Shown in pieces: positions 7,877-16,373 of a DNA stretch of 61,156 nucleotides. Both the position numbers and the translations under genes were made by a program. Source of the DNA: DASULK01 sp036381835 (GTDB lineage Bacteria; Actinomycetota; Actinomycetes; Mycobacteriales; Micromonosporaceae); assembly GCA_036381835.1 (NCBI GenBank), contig DASVCA010000013.1, forward strand, positions 1 to 61,156, read 5' to 3'. A model generated the notes under the pieces. The model saw only the letters and a list, made by a program, of their open reading frames with translations. It did not search any database and had not been told where the DNA came from. How positions within the stretch are numbered: position 1 is the first letter of the stretch; every line of letters starts with the position of its first letter.

Positions 7877-9361
7877 GTGGGCGGTCCGTCACCGGCAGTT
7901 CGACAACCGGCGCGGACCATCATCCGACCGCGCCTGCGCACAGGACCGGACGGCCCGGTCGGATGGCTCGCACCCACCGCCCTGACCCTGGCGATCCTGC
8001 TCTTCCAACTCGACCGCGCCCAACCGTGGCGCGACGAACTGGCCACCTGGAGCGCCGCCTCCCGGTCCCTTCCCGATCTGCTGCGCATGCTCGGCACCAT
8101 CGACGCGGTATCCGGGCCGTACTACCTGTTCATGCACGCCTGGATCGCGATCTTCGGTGACTCGGTCCTCGCCCTGCGCCTGCCCTCCGCGCTGGCGATG
8201 ACCGGCACCGCCGGACTCGTCGCGCTCCTCGGCCGGCGGCTGTTCGGTGCCCGCACCGGGCTGCTCGCCGGGCTGCTGTTCGCGGTCCTGCCCAGCACCT
8301 CCCGCTACGGTCAGGAAGCCCGCCCGTACGCCTTCGCCACGCTCTTCGCCGTACTCGCCACGGTGCTGCTGGTCGGGGCGCTGCGCCGGCCGACCTGGCC
8401 GCGCTGGCTCGGCTACGCCCTGGCGCTGGTCGGCCTCGGGCTCAGCCACCTCGTCGCGATCACCCTCGTCGCCGGACACGCGGCCGCCGTCCTGCTCGCC
8501 GGCCGGGCCGCCCCCCGACCGCGCCGATGGCTGGTCGCCGTGGCCATCACCGGCGTACTGCTGCTGCCGCTCGTGATCCTCGGCCGCGAACAGCAGGCTC
8601 GGCAACTGGACTGGGTGGACCAGCCCTCGTTGTGGAATCTGCCGGGGCTGCCGGGATCGGTCGCCCAGTCCGGCCCGGTCGGCGGGCTGCTGCTGGGCCT
8701 GGCCGCCGTCGGGATGGCCGGGCGGGGACGCTGGCCCGCGATCCTCGGCCTCTCCGTCCTGCTGCCCGCCGCGCTGATCTTCGTCGGCGGCCTGATCAGC
8801 CCGCTCTGGGTGCCGCGGTACCTGGTCTTCACGGTGCCGTTCGGTTGTCTGCTCGCCGCCCTGCCGATGACCGCACCCGCACTCCCCCGCACCCTGCTGA
8901 TCGTCCTGCTCGTCGCCGCGCTCGGAGCCCCCGCCCACGGCGAGCTGCGCCGTACCCACGAATGGCCCCGGACCCGGCCCATCGACTACGCCGCCGCCGC
9001 CCGGATCATCGCGACCAACCAACGCCCCGGCGACGGCATCGTCTACGGGCAGCGGCGCAGCTGGCGACTGCTCGACGTCGCGACCGCGTACCATCTGCGC
9101 GGGTCCCGACCCCGGGATCTGCTGGCGGTACGCGACCAGGCCGCGCGCGGAGACCTGTGGGTCACCGAATGCCCCCGGCCGGCACCGTGTCTGGCTCGAG
9201 CCGAACGGATCTGGGTCCTCGTCTCGGGTGAGCGTGCCGACCCGCGGGACGCGCTGCCGCAGCCCACCGCGGGCCCGCTACGGGACGGGTGGCGGGTTCA
9301 GCAGGTATGGCGGTTGCCCGGACTCACGCTCGGGTTGCTCAGCCGGCCGGCCGCCGACTGA
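7877..9361 (+). CDS. GT-C family glycosyltransferase (mannosyltransferase-like)
   Basis: 494-aa polytopic protein. After a first membrane helix the extracytoplasmic loop contains QPWRDELATWSAA, the aspartate/glutamate pair typical of polyprenyl-phosphate-sugar dependent GT-C enzymes (PMT/ArnT-like). About ten hydrophobic segments follow, with SRYGQEARPYA in an early loop, and a soluble C-terminal domain of about 130 residues. Likely transfers a sugar from a lipid-phosphate donor outside the membrane. Its 3' end overlaps the convergent pdtaS by 23 nt. Confidence 0.82.
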   Translation: MGGPSPAVRQPARTIIRPRLRTGPDGPVGWLAPTALTLAILLFQLDRAQPWRDELATWSAASRSLPDLLRMLGTIDAVSGPYYLFMHAWIAIFGDSVLALRLPSALAMTGTAGLVALLGRRLFGARTGLLAGLLFAVLPSTSRYGQEARPYAFATLFAVLATVLLVGALRRPTWPRWLGYALALVGLGLSHLVAITLVAGHAAAVLLAGRAAPRPRRWLVAVAITGVLLLPLVILGREQQARQLDWVDQPSLWNLPGLPGSVAQSGPVGGLLLGLAAVGMAGRGRWPAILGLSVLLPAALIFVGGLISPLWVPRYLVFTVPFGCLLAALPMTAPALPRTLLIVLLVAALGAPAHGELRRTHEWPRTRPIDYAAAARIIATNQRPGDGIVYGQRRSWRLLDVATAYHLRGSRPRDLLAVRDQAARGDLWVTECPRPAPCLARAERIWVLVSGERADPRDALPQPTAGPLRDGWRVQQVWRLPGLTLGLLSRPAAD

Positions 9362-10859
9362 GCGGCACCGTCAGCACCGCCTCGGTGCCGCCCCCATCCC
9401 GGCCGCGCAACTCGATGGAGCCGCGCAGCTCTCCGGTGACCAATGCCCGGACGATCTGCAGGCCGAGCCGGCCGCTGCGTTCGGCGTCGAAGTCCGAGGG
9501 CAACCCGCGGCCGTTGTCGGCCACGGTCACCTGCAACTGCTTGCGGTGCCGCTGCGCCGACACGACTACCTCGGCCGGCCCGCCGGAACCGGCGACCGCG
9601 CCTCGGGCGAACCCGTGCTCGACCGCGTTGAGCAGCAACTCGTTGAGGACCATCACCAGCGAGGTGGCGATCTCCGCCGGCAGGACGCCGAACGAGCCCT
9701 CCCGCCGCAGGATCACCCGCAGGTCGGTGGTCGCCACCTCAGCCGCCGCCTTCGACACCCGATCCACGATGCCGTCGAACTCGACCGCCTCGTCGCTGGT
9801 CATCGACAGGGTCTCGTGCACCAGCGCGATCGAGGCGACCCGCCGTACCGACTCCTCCAACGCGGCCCGAGCCTCCGGAATCCCCACCCGGCGGGCCTGC
9901 AGTCGCAGCAACGCCGCGACCGTCTGCAGGTTGTTCTTCACCCGGTGGTGGATCTCCCGGATCGTCGCGTCCTTGGTCATCAGGGCACGGTCGCGGCGGC
10001 GTACCTCGGTGATGTCGCGGACCAGGACCAACGCGCCGATCGGCACCCCGGCGGGCATCAGCGGCAGCGCGCGGGTCAGCATCGTCGCTCCTCGGGCCTC
10101 GAGCTCCCGCCGGGGCGGTGCCTGGCCACGCAGCGCGGTGAGCACCGCGTTCGCCGCGTCGGTACCGTCCAGTGGATCGTCGGCGAGCCGCTTGTACAGC
10201 ACCACCAGGTCTTCGCCGACGAGGTGCGAGGTGAATCCCAGCCGCCGATGCGCCGATTGGGCGTTCGGGCTGGCGAACGTCACCCTGCCGCTCGCGTCCA
10301 AGCGGACCAGACCGTCGCCGACCCGGGGTGCGGAGGTGGTTTCACCGTCGTGCCGGGGCGGGGGGAAGGTGCCGTCGGCGATCATCTGGGCGAGGTCGTC
10401 GGCCGTCGTCAGATAGTTCAGCTCCAGCTGCCCGGGGGTACGGGCGGCGGACAGATTGGTGTCGCGCCCGATGACCGCGATGACCCGTCGCGACTCGCCG
10501 TCGGCGGCCCGTACCCGCACCGGGATCGCCTCGTGTCGGGCGGGCATGTCGCCGTACCAGACCGGATCGCCCTCCCGCCAGATCCGCCCCTGCTGGTACG
10601 CGACCCGCAGGTGCGCGGCCTCCGCTCCGCCGACGATCCGACCCACCTGGTCGTCCTGGTACGCGGTCGCTCCCGTCGTGGGGCGCGCCTGGGCGACGCA
10701 GAGGAAGGAGTCGTTGTCCGAGGTCGCCACCCACAGCAGCAGGTCGGCGAAGGAGAGATCGGAGAGCAGCTGCCAGTCCCCGGCGACCCGGTGGAGGTGG
10801 TCGACGTCCTCCGGCCGCAGGTTGGTGTGCTCCTCGACCAGCTCACGCAGGGTGGACAC
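9339..10859 (-). CDS. pdtaS: PdtaS-type sensor histidine kinase
   Basis: 506-aa soluble kinase. N-terminal GAF-like region, a central PAS domain (about residues 175-290), then the HisKA_2 phosphoacceptor segment IREIHHRVKNNLQTVAALL with His304/305, and a HATPase domain (VLNELLLNAVEHGF, DNGRGLP, GRLGLQIV). This is the PdtaS class, which signals to the antiterminator PdtaR. It lies close to whiB1 as in mycobacteria; pdtaR itself is not in the window. GTG 10859 is the start. Confidence 0.92.
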   Translation of the reverse strand: MSTLRELVEEHTNLRPEDVDHLHRVAGDWQLLSDLSFADLLLWVATSDNDSFLCVAQARPTTGATAYQDDQVGRIVGGAEAAHLRVAYQQGRIWREGDPVWYGDMPARHEAIPVRVRAADGESRRVIAVIGRDTNLSAARTPGQLELNYLTTADDLAQMIADGTFPPPRHDGETTSAPRVGDGLVRLDASGRVTFASPNAQSAHRRLGFTSHLVGEDLVVLYKRLADDPLDGTDAANAVLTALRGQAPPRRELEARGATMLTRALPLMPAGVPIGALVLVRDITEVRRRDRALMTKDATIREIHHRVKNNLQTVAALLRLQARRVGIPEARAALEESVRRVASIALVHETLSMTSDEAVEFDGIVDRVSKAAAEVATTDLRVILRREGSFGVLPAEIATSLVMVLNELLLNAVEHGFARGAVAGSGGPAEVVVSAQRHRKQLQVTVADNGRGLPSDFDAERSGRLGLQIVRALVTGELRGSIELRGRDGGGTEAVLTVPLSRRPAG

Positions 10860-10897
10860 AATTACAGCCTGCCACGGGATCGGCCGGTCCGCTCAGC

Positions 10898-11953
10898 TCA
10901 CCGCGTGGATGTGATCTTGGTCAGGCCACGAGGGCGATCCGGATCCTCGCCGCGGGCCAGGGCGAGCGCGAGCGCCAACCGCTGCACCGGCAGGATGTCG
11001 AGCATCGGCGCGTGGCGCTCGTCCACCGCCGGCACCTCGATCCGGGCGGCGACTCGCTCGACGGCGGTCGGCCCCACCGCCACCACATCGGCCCGGCGTT
11101 CACCGAGCCGGGCCAGCACCTCGCGCATCGCGTCGCCGCCGGGACCGCCCCCCACGAAGGCGAGCACCGGCACGTCCGGGTCGACCATCGCCAACGGCCC
11201 GTGCAGCAGGTCCGCGCCGGAGAAGGCGAGGGCGGCCAGGTAGGACGTCTCCATCAGCTTCAGCGCGGCCTCACGTGCGGTCGGGTAGGCGTAGCCGCGG
11301 CCCGTGGTGACCAGCCGCACGGCGAAGCGGTAGCGCTGGGCGAGCCCGCCGACGGTGGGATCGGCGAGGGTCCGTGCGGCGAGCTCCGGCAGCGCCGCGA
11401 GCGCCGCGCGTTCCGCCGGGGGTAGGTCGCCGTCTCCGGCGCGAACCCCTTCGATGAGCATGAGCAGGGCGAGCAGTTCGGCGGTGTACGTCTTGGTGGC
11501 GGCGACCGCCCGCTCCGGCCCGGCGGCGAGGTCGAGGGACAGCTCGGCCGCCTCGGCCAGCGGCGAGGAGGGCGCGTTGGTGACGGCGAGGGTGAGCGCA
11601 CCGCCGGCGCGCGCCACCCGGAGCACCTCGGCCAGGTCGGGGGAGCTGCCGCTCTGGCTGACCGCGACGACCAGCGCCGTGGAGAGGTCGGGTCGGGCAC
11701 CGAACAGGGTGATCGAACTGGGTGCGGCCAGCCAGGCCGGCAGGCCGAGTCGGATCTCGGTCAGGTAGGCCCCGTAGCGGGCGGCGTGGGCGGACGTGCC
11801 GCGGGCGGTGAAGACGACGTGGCGGGGTCGTCGTTCGGCGATCGTCCGGGCGATCCTGGAGATCGTCCGGGCCCCCGCCGAGTCGAGCAGGCGGGCATAG
11901 CAGTCCGGCTGTTCGGCGATGTCGGCAGCCATCCCCGATCCCGGTGCTGCCAC
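10898..11953 (-). CDS. SIS-domain sugar-phosphate isomerase/aminotransferase-like protein
   Basis: 351 aa with two SIS domains and no glutaminase domain. Visible: FTARGTSAHAARYG, VAVSQSGSSPDLAEVL, ERAVAATKTYTAEL, and TGRGYAYPTAREAALKLMETS near residue 230, all typical of the isomerase half of GlmS and of AgaS/NagB-II-like proteins. It likely acts on an amino-sugar 6-phosphate without using glutamine. I prefer GTG 11953 because GGAGG precedes it by 6 nt; the frame opens 14 codons earlier. Confidence 0.82.
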   Translation of the reverse strand: MAAPGSGMAADIAEQPDCYARLLDSAGARTISRIARTIAERRPRHVVFTARGTSAHAARYGAYLTEIRLGLPAWLAAPSSITLFGARPDLSTALVVAVSQSGSSPDLAEVLRVARAGGALTLAVTNAPSSPLAEAAELSLDLAAGPERAVAATKTYTAELLALLMLIEGVRAGDGDLPPAERAALAALPELAARTLADPTVGGLAQRYRFAVRLVTTGRGYAYPTAREAALKLMETSYLAALAFSGADLLHGPLAMVDPDVPVLAFVGGGPGGDAMREVLARLGERRADVVAVGPTAVERVAARIEVPAVDERHAPMLDILPVQRLALALALARGEDPDRPRGLTKITSTR

Positions 11954-12075
11954 ACCCAACCTCCTCGCCGGTCGCCTATCTGCGCAGTCTTGCACGTTTC
12001 TGACGGCGCAGCGAGCAATCTGATCAAAAACAAGCAGGCGTGTTACGGGTGCGCACCGGTCGACACCGCTCGACG

Positions 12076-12597
12076 CTAATCGTGAGCTGACAGGTCCAGT
12101 CGCATCGCGAGCAGGTCGATGCCGGGGGCCGGGGACCAGTCTCGTTCGGGAGTCCGGACGAATCCGAGTCGCGCGTACAAGCGCTGCGCCGGCATCGCGA
12201 AACTCCGGGTGCAGAGCACCACCGCCCGGAAGTTCGATTCGATGGCCCGGTCCACGCAGGCGCGCGCCAGCGCCTCGCCCGCGCCACGCCCCTGGAACGC
12301 CGGATCGACGGCGAGCATGCGAAACTCCGCCTCACCCGGTCGGGACAGCTCGGCGTACGGGGTGTCGGGCAGCACGAACAGCACCGAACCCACCACCGCG
12401 CCGGTGGCCTCGTCGACCGCGACCAGCAACTCCCCGGCCTTGGCCCGGGCCGGCACATCGGCGAGTTCCCGCGCGTAGTCCAGCTCCCCGATCGGCTGGC
12501 CATCGAGCTGGCCGTCGGCACGGTAGGCGGCGACGGTCAGCTCGGCGATCGCGTCGTAGTCCTCCGGACGGGCCGGGCGGACGTACAGGCCGCTCAT
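12076..12597 (-). CDS. GNAT-family N-acetyltransferase
   Basis: 173 aa with GNAT motif A (FRMLAVDPAFQGRGAGEALARA) and motif B (PAQRLYARLGFVRTP). ATG 12597 overlaps the stop codon of the biotinyl-carrier gene as ATGA, so the two are translationally coupled; the longer open frame upstream is an overlap shadow. Acceptor unknown. Confidence 0.85.
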   Translation of the reverse strand: MSGLYVRPARPEDYDAIAELTVAAYRADGQLDGQPIGELDYARELADVPARAKAGELLVAVDEATGAVVGSVLFVLPDTPYAELSRPGEAEFRMLAVDPAFQGRGAGEALARACVDRAIESNFRAVVLCTRSFAMPAQRLYARLGFVRTPERDWSPAPGIDLLAMRLDLSAHD

Positions 12598-12809
12598 TCG
12601 ATGACGGCGATCAGGTCGCCCTCCTGGACGACGTCGCCCTCGTTGACCGCGATCTGTTGCACGACCCCGTCGGACTCGGCGACCACCGGGATCTCCATCT
12701 TCATGGATTCGAGGATCACCAGGGTGTCGCCTTCGGAAACCGAAGCGCCGGGAGCGGCGACGACCTTCCACACGTTTGCCACCATCTCGGCACGAATCTC
12801 CTCGGCCAT
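12594..12809 (-). CDS. Biotinyl/lipoyl attachment-domain protein (TB7.3-like)
   Basis: 71 aa consisting only of a biotinyl domain; the modified lysine is in ILESMKMEIPV (Lys37). Same length and neighbourhood as M. tuberculosis TB7.3 (Rv3221c), a single-domain biotin carrier related to the BCCP of acyl-CoA carboxylases and transcarboxylases. ATG 12809 has GAGGAGG upstream; ATG-less extension to 12851 is unlikely. Partner carboxylase is not encoded here. Confidence 0.9.
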   Translation of the reverse strand: MAEEIRAEMVANVWKVVAAPGASVSEGDTLVILESMKMEIPVVAESDGVVQQIAVNEGDVVQEGDLIAVIE

Positions 12810-12941
12810 CGTGCGATCCTCCTCGTCAGCGCAACGCCTGACGGTATCCAATCATGTGGACCGGTCGGGCGGGGGTCGACCCACCCCGCAAGCCGCGCCG
12901 ACCCTAGGATCGTCGCAGAGTGGCAGACACGGAGGGTCACC

Positions 12942-13016
12942 ATGGCGAAGAGGGCTCGCAAGAAGAGGGCGCGCAAGAAGAAGGCCGCCAACCACGGCAA
13001 GCGCCCGAACTCCTGA
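12942..13016 (+). CDS. Actinobacterial ribosomal protein bL37
   Basis: 24-residue, extremely basic protein starting MAKRARKKRARKKK and ending ANHGKRPNS. This matches the actinobacteria-specific 50S protein bL37 found in mycobacterial ribosome structures (comparison from memory). A strong Shine-Dalgarno GGAGG at 12931-12935 precedes ATG 12942, TAGGAT at 12905-12910 is a candidate -10, and a perfect hairpin follows 10 nt after the stop, so it is a monocistronic unit. Too short for ordinary ORF calling. Confidence 0.88.
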   Translation: MAKRARKKRARKKKAANHGKRPNS

Positions 13017-13026
13017 CCGCGCAACC

Positions 13027-13055
13027 ACCGGGGCGGCCGACTCGGCCGCCCCGGT
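13027..13055. terminator. Bidirectional hairpin between bL37 and rshA
   Basis: ACCGGGGCGGCCGA and its exact complement, 14 bp, with a minimal loop; sits between convergent bL37 and the anti-sigma gene. Confidence 0.75.
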
Positions 13056-13065
13056 GCGCACTGGA

Positions 13066-13341
13066 TCAATAGCCCTGGGCGTCGATCTCGATCGAGATCT
13101 CGTCGAGCCGCAGCCGCAGCCGCTCCCGCAGCGCGACCGGCGCGGTCTCGTTGCCGCAGCACCGCGCCACCAGCAGTTTGATCTCCCGTTCGATCCCGTA
13201 CTCCCGCAGGCACGGCCCGCACTCGTCCAGATGACGTTCGATCAGGAGCCGGCGCTCCTCGGAGCACTCCATATCCAGGAACAGGAACAGCTCGGCGAGT
13301 ACCTCGCGGCAGTCGGTTTCGTGGTGGTTGCCGCAGCTCAC
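13066..13341 (-). CDS. rshA: Zinc anti-sigma factor RshA/RsrA (mycothiol-system anti-sigma-R)
   Basis: 91-aa ZAS-family anti-sigma factor. The core motif HLDECGPC is the HX3CX2C redox zinc-binding signature; additional cysteines occur at CGNHHETDC near the N-terminus and in ARCCGNE. In the reduced, zinc-bound state such proteins sequester SigH/SigR; thiol oxidation releases it. It lies directly downstream of the sigma gene on the same strand with no gap, as in mycobacteria and streptomycetes. Confidence 0.93.
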   Translation of the reverse strand: MSCGNHHETDCREVLAELFLFLDMECSEERRLLIERHLDECGPCLREYGIEREIKLLVARCCGNETAPVALRERLRLRLDEISIEIDAQGY

Positions 13342-13342
13342 G

Positions 13343-13954
13343 TCACACCTCCTGCCCGGCGGAACCCGTCGACCGGGTGGCGGCGGTGATTCCCCGGTCG
13401 GCGGCGTAGCGTTCCAGCTGTTTGCGCAGATTGCGCCGGCCCCGGTGCAACCGGGACATCACGGTGCCGACGGGCGTGCCCATGATGTCCGCGATCTCCT
13501 TGTAGGAGAATCCCTCGACGTCGGCGAGGTAGACGGCCAGTCGGAAATCCTCCGGCAGGGCCTGCAGCGCCTCCTTGATATCGCTGTCGGGCAGGCGGTC
13601 CAGCGCCTCAATCTCCGCCGAACGCAGTCCGCTCGAGGTATGCGACTCGACCTCGGCGAGCTGCCAGTCGGTGATCTCCTCGGTCGGGGCCTGCACCGGC
13701 TGCCGCTGACGGCGGCGGTAGGAGTTGATGTAGGTGTTGGTCAGGATCCGATACAGCCAGGCCTTGAGGTTGGTGCCCTCCTCGAACTGGTGGAACGCCG
13801 AATACGCCTTCAGGTAGGTCTCCTGGACCAGGTCTTCCGCGTCGGCGGAGTTGCGGGTCATCCGCAGGGCGGCGGCGTAGAGCTGGTCGATGAACGGCAT
13901 GGCGTCGCGCTCGAAGCGCGCCCGGCGCTCGCTGGTCGTCTCCTGCTTCGTCAA
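13343..13954 (-). CDS. sigH: Thiol-oxidative-stress ECF sigma factor SigH/SigR
   Basis: ECF sigma factor, 203 aa from TTG 13954 (GGAGAGG 5 nt upstream). Region 2: DAEDLVQETYLKAYSAF and NLKAWLYRILTNTYINSYRRRQRQP; region 4: LPEDFRLAVYLADVEGFSYKEIADIM and GTVMSRLHRGRRNL. These are the signatures of SigH/SigR controlling thioredoxin, mycothiol and proteolysis genes. The frame remains open upstream to GTG 14152 with its own Shine-Dalgarno, which could give a longer unstable form like Streptomyces SigR'. Cotranscribed with rshA and preceded by a self-type promoter. Confidence 0.94.
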   Translation of the reverse strand: MTKQETTSERRARFERDAMPFIDQLYAAALRMTRNSADAEDLVQETYLKAYSAFHQFEEGTNLKAWLYRILTNTYINSYRRRQRQPVQAPTEEITDWQLAEVESHTSSGLRSAEIEALDRLPDSDIKEALQALPEDFRLAVYLADVEGFSYKEIADIMGTPVGTVMSRLHRGRRNLRKQLERYAADRGITAATRSTGSAGQEV

Positions 13955-14192
13955 CCGCACCTCTCCCCTCGACCGTCCCGCCGAGAATACGCGCACCTCG
14001 CCACCGGCGACCCCGATTCGTTCAGGTAGGTCGGCGGGCGTCGGGCCGTCGGGCCCCGCGACAGCGGTCGGCCAAGCGGGCGCGGACAGCAGCTCGCTCA
14101 GTGGATTGGTGTCGCAGTCACCGTGTCGTGGTTCCCGCGTCTGGGTTGGCACGCCCGATCCCTCTCGCCGTGGCAGCTCTTCCGGCAGCGGT

Positions 14193-14218
14193 AACACCCG
14201 ACGAGCCTGAAACATTCC
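14193..14218 (-). promoter_or_regulatory. SigH/SigR-type promoter (autoregulatory)
   Basis: On the minus strand GGAAT (14214-14218) is followed after exactly 18 nt by GTT (14193-14195), the SigR/SigH consensus GGAAT-N18-GTT. It lies about 40 nt before the GTG at 14152 and 240 nt before the TTG at 13954. Confidence 0.82.
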
Positions 14219-14245
14219 AGCGTCGGGTGTCGGCGCGGCGTGGGG

Positions 14246-14887
14246 TCAGCGCGCCCAGCCGTGCGATCGCAGCCACCGCACCACCGCCGCGGCGGTGCCC
14301 GCCGGGTCGCGCCGCAGGTCGTGCCGCTCACCGGGGCGGATCTCGACCTGGATCTGCGGGGCCGGGTCGGGTACGCCGAACGGGTCCCGGTCGCCGTTGA
14401 CGACCAGCGTCGGCAGCCCGGTGTGCAGCTCCGCCGCTCGGGCCCGCTCCGCGGCCGACGCCCGGGCCGGATCGTTGCCGCGTCTGACGGGCGGGCGGAG
14501 CGGGAATGCCAGGGCGAGCACGCCGTCGGCGTTGACGGCGACGGCGGTGCGGCAGGCCACCCGCGCTCCGCTGGAGCGTCCGCCGACGATCAGTGCCGGC
14601 GCGGCGAACCGCTCGCGGAGCACCGCGATGACGGCCTGCCATGCCGTGTCGAGTTGGCCGGCCGGTGCGGGAGCGCGCCGGCCGGCCACGCGGTAGGGCT
14701 GGGTGACGCTGGCGACGAGCACCCCGACAGCGACCGCCGCGTCGCGTACCGCGACGAGGTCGGGGGCGTCGACGTCGCCGCCCGCCCCGTGCCCGAGAAC
14801 GAGCAGGCTCGCAGGCTCCGTGGCGGGGTGGTCGATCCGGATCCGGGCGGGACCGTGCGGTGTCCGGATCTCGTCGCCGACGATCAC
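14246..14887 (-). CDS. KANL3/Tex30-like alpha/beta hydrolase
   Basis: 213 aa. VLGHGAGGDVDAPD supplies the oxyanion region and GGRSSGARVA the nucleophile elbow (Ser near residue 104); Asp in NGDRDPFG and His in GERHDLRRD complete the triad. The family is known as KANL3/Tex30 or predicted hydrolase of the dienelactone-hydrolase superfamily, substrate unknown. Co-directional with the upstream Wbl gene with only 5 nt between. Confidence 0.82.
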   Translation of the reverse strand: MIVGDEIRTPHGPARIRIDHPATEPASLLVLGHGAGGDVDAPDLVAVRDAAVAVGVLVASVTQPYRVAGRRAPAPAGQLDTAWQAVIAVLRERFAAPALIVGGRSSGARVACRTAVAVNADGVLALAFPLRPPVRRGNDPARASAAERARAAELHTGLPTLVVNGDRDPFGVPDPAPQIQVEIRPGERHDLRRDPAGTAAAVVRWLRSHGWAR

Positions 14888-14892
14888 CGGTG

Positions 14893-15282
14893 TCAGCGGA
14901 CCGGAGCCAAGGTCAGCAGTTCCGGCGTATCGAGGTCATCGTCCTCGACCTCGTCCGGGACGACCCCAGCGCGGTCGCGCCAGGCGATCAGCATCGCTCG
15001 GCGTTCGCGCGGTGTGGTGCCGCCCCACACGCCGTGGCAGTCACCGATCTCCAGCGCCCAGGCCAGGCATGGCCCCTGCACATCGCAGGTGCGGCACAGC
15101 GCCAACGCCGCGTCCGCGGGCTCGCTCGGTGCCGGGAAGAAGGTCTCCGGATCGACGTTCTGGCAGGCACCCTTGGTACGCCAGGCGTCGTCACCGGTCT
15201 TCTCTTCCATTGCTCGGAGCAGCCGCGGATCACGACGTGCGGCCGCAACCTCGTGGGGTCGCGGCATCCGCGCCCGGGTCAT
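14893..15282 (-). CDS. WhiB-like iron-sulfur regulator
   Basis: 129-aa Wbl protein. Cluster ligands C40, C63, C66 and C72 and the GVWGGTTPRERR turn are present; a further cysteine follows at 82. It differs from WhiB1 and WhiB7 in having a 30-residue N-terminal extension and an acidic C-terminal tail (VEDDDLDTPE). No AT-hook. ATG at 15207 would give a form starting MEEKTGDD. I cannot place it in a named Wbl subclass. Likely a DNA-binding or sigma-binding redox regulator. Confidence 0.88.
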   Translation of the reverse strand: MTRARMPRPHEVAAARRDPRLLRAMEEKTGDDAWRTKGACQNVDPETFFPAPSEPADAALALCRTCDVQGPCLAWALEIGDCHGVWGGTTPRERRAMLIAWRDRAGVVPDEVEDDDLDTPELLTLAPVR

Positions 15283-15540
15283 GCACCCACCTCCCCCGTG
15301 GGACCAGCGAAATATTCGATGAGCGCCATCGGTCCGTTACAGATTGACGCCCACCACCGGCGCTCGGTTCTATCGCAAGTGGAAAGAAATATTCAAGGCC
15401 TTGGCCGACAATTTGTGGAAATCTTTCAGGATAAATCGCCCAAACCGCAGCAAAAGCGGGCCAAAAATCCCCTTGGTGGCCAGGTTGAAACGGTCGATAC
15501 GGACGGGGACGGCCTTCGCGGACGGCGGCGCGTTCGGCAC
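15283..15540. other. AT-richer upstream region of the wbl gene
   Basis: 258 bp with noticeably lower GC (for instance GGAAAGAAATATTCAAGG near 15380) between the SRAP gene end and the wbl start. Probably holds the wbl promoter and untranslated leader; I see no gene in it. Confidence 0.5.
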
Positions 15541-16251
15541 CTAGAAGAGGCGCATCGGGGCATCCGGCTCGGCCGCGCCTTCGCCGACCGGCACGATCAG
15601 TTCCGGCCCGTTGTTGCGCACGTTGCCCACTGCCGGGCCGACCGGCCGGATCTCGATGCCGGCGAGCAGCTCCTCCGCGGGCGGCGCGAGCAGACCGGCC
15701 GGATCGCCTCCGCCGGTGAGCCACTCCGCCCATCGATCCGGCGACAGCAGCAAAGGCATCCGATCATGCACGTCGGCCAGCGCGCCGAGCGCCGCGGTGG
15801 TGACGATGGTGCAGGTCAACACCGGCTCGCCGGTCCGGTCCCACACCGACCACAGCCCGGCGAACGCGAGCACGCCGCCGTCCCCGGGCGTCATGAAGTA
15901 CGCCTGCCGGCCCGTATCCCGCCGGGCCCACTCGTACCAGCCGTCGGCGGGGACCAGGCAGCGGCGACGGGCGAACGACGGAGCGTACGCCCTGGTGGTC
16001 GCGACCGTCTCGGCCCGCGCGTTGATCATGCGGGCCCCGACCGCGGCCGAGGCCGCCCACGGCGGCAGCAGGCCCCACCGCGCCACCGACAACGCCCGAC
16101 CGCCCAGTCGCCGCGACATCCGGACGATCGGCACAGGATCCGTCGGGGCGACGTTGTAGTCGACCGCGAGCCGACCGTCCGTCTCATCGTCGGCGTCGAA
16201 CAGCGCGCTCAGATCCGCCGCGCTGCGAGTCGTCGCGTACCTCCCGCACAT
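15541..16251 (-). CDS. yedK: SRAP-domain protein (YedK/HMCES), abasic-site protector
   Basis: 236 aa. The start MCGRYATT exposes catalytic Cys2, which forms a covalent thiazolidine link with abasic sites in single-stranded DNA. Other conserved blocks: YNVAPTDPVPIV, RWGLLPPWA, NARAETV, RRCLVPADGWYEW and DVHDRMPLLL with the active-site His. I reset the start to ATG 16251, because Cys must be residue 2; the open frame upstream is not coding. Divergent from aroA. Confidence 0.93.
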   Translation of the reverse strand: MCGRYATTRSAADLSALFDADDETDGRLAVDYNVAPTDPVPIVRMSRRLGGRALSVARWGLLPPWAASAAVGARMINARAETVATTRAYAPSFARRRCLVPADGWYEWARRDTGRQAYFMTPGDGGVLAFAGLWSVWDRTGEPVLTCTIVTTAALGALADVHDRMPLLLSPDRWAEWLTGGGDPAGLLAPPAEELLAGIEIRPVGPAVGNVRNNGPELIVPVGEGAAEPDAPMRLF

Positions 16252-16373
16252 GCGCCCAAACGTAACCGCCACCGCCGACCGCTGCCCGCCCGAAACCTGC
16301 CCGACTGTCCCGAAGAACGGGAGATCCGGTACGGCGAACACGGACTGTCGGCGAGACACGGCAGACTGTACGG

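Noticed and set aside
9228..11243. 671-codon plus-strand frame opposite pdtaS
   Set aside because: Shadow of pdtaS and the SIS gene; composition not protein-like.
14898..15282. Assigning the second Wbl protein to WhiB2 or WhiB3
   Set aside because: Cysteine spacing fits the family, but tails do not match a named class well enough from memory.
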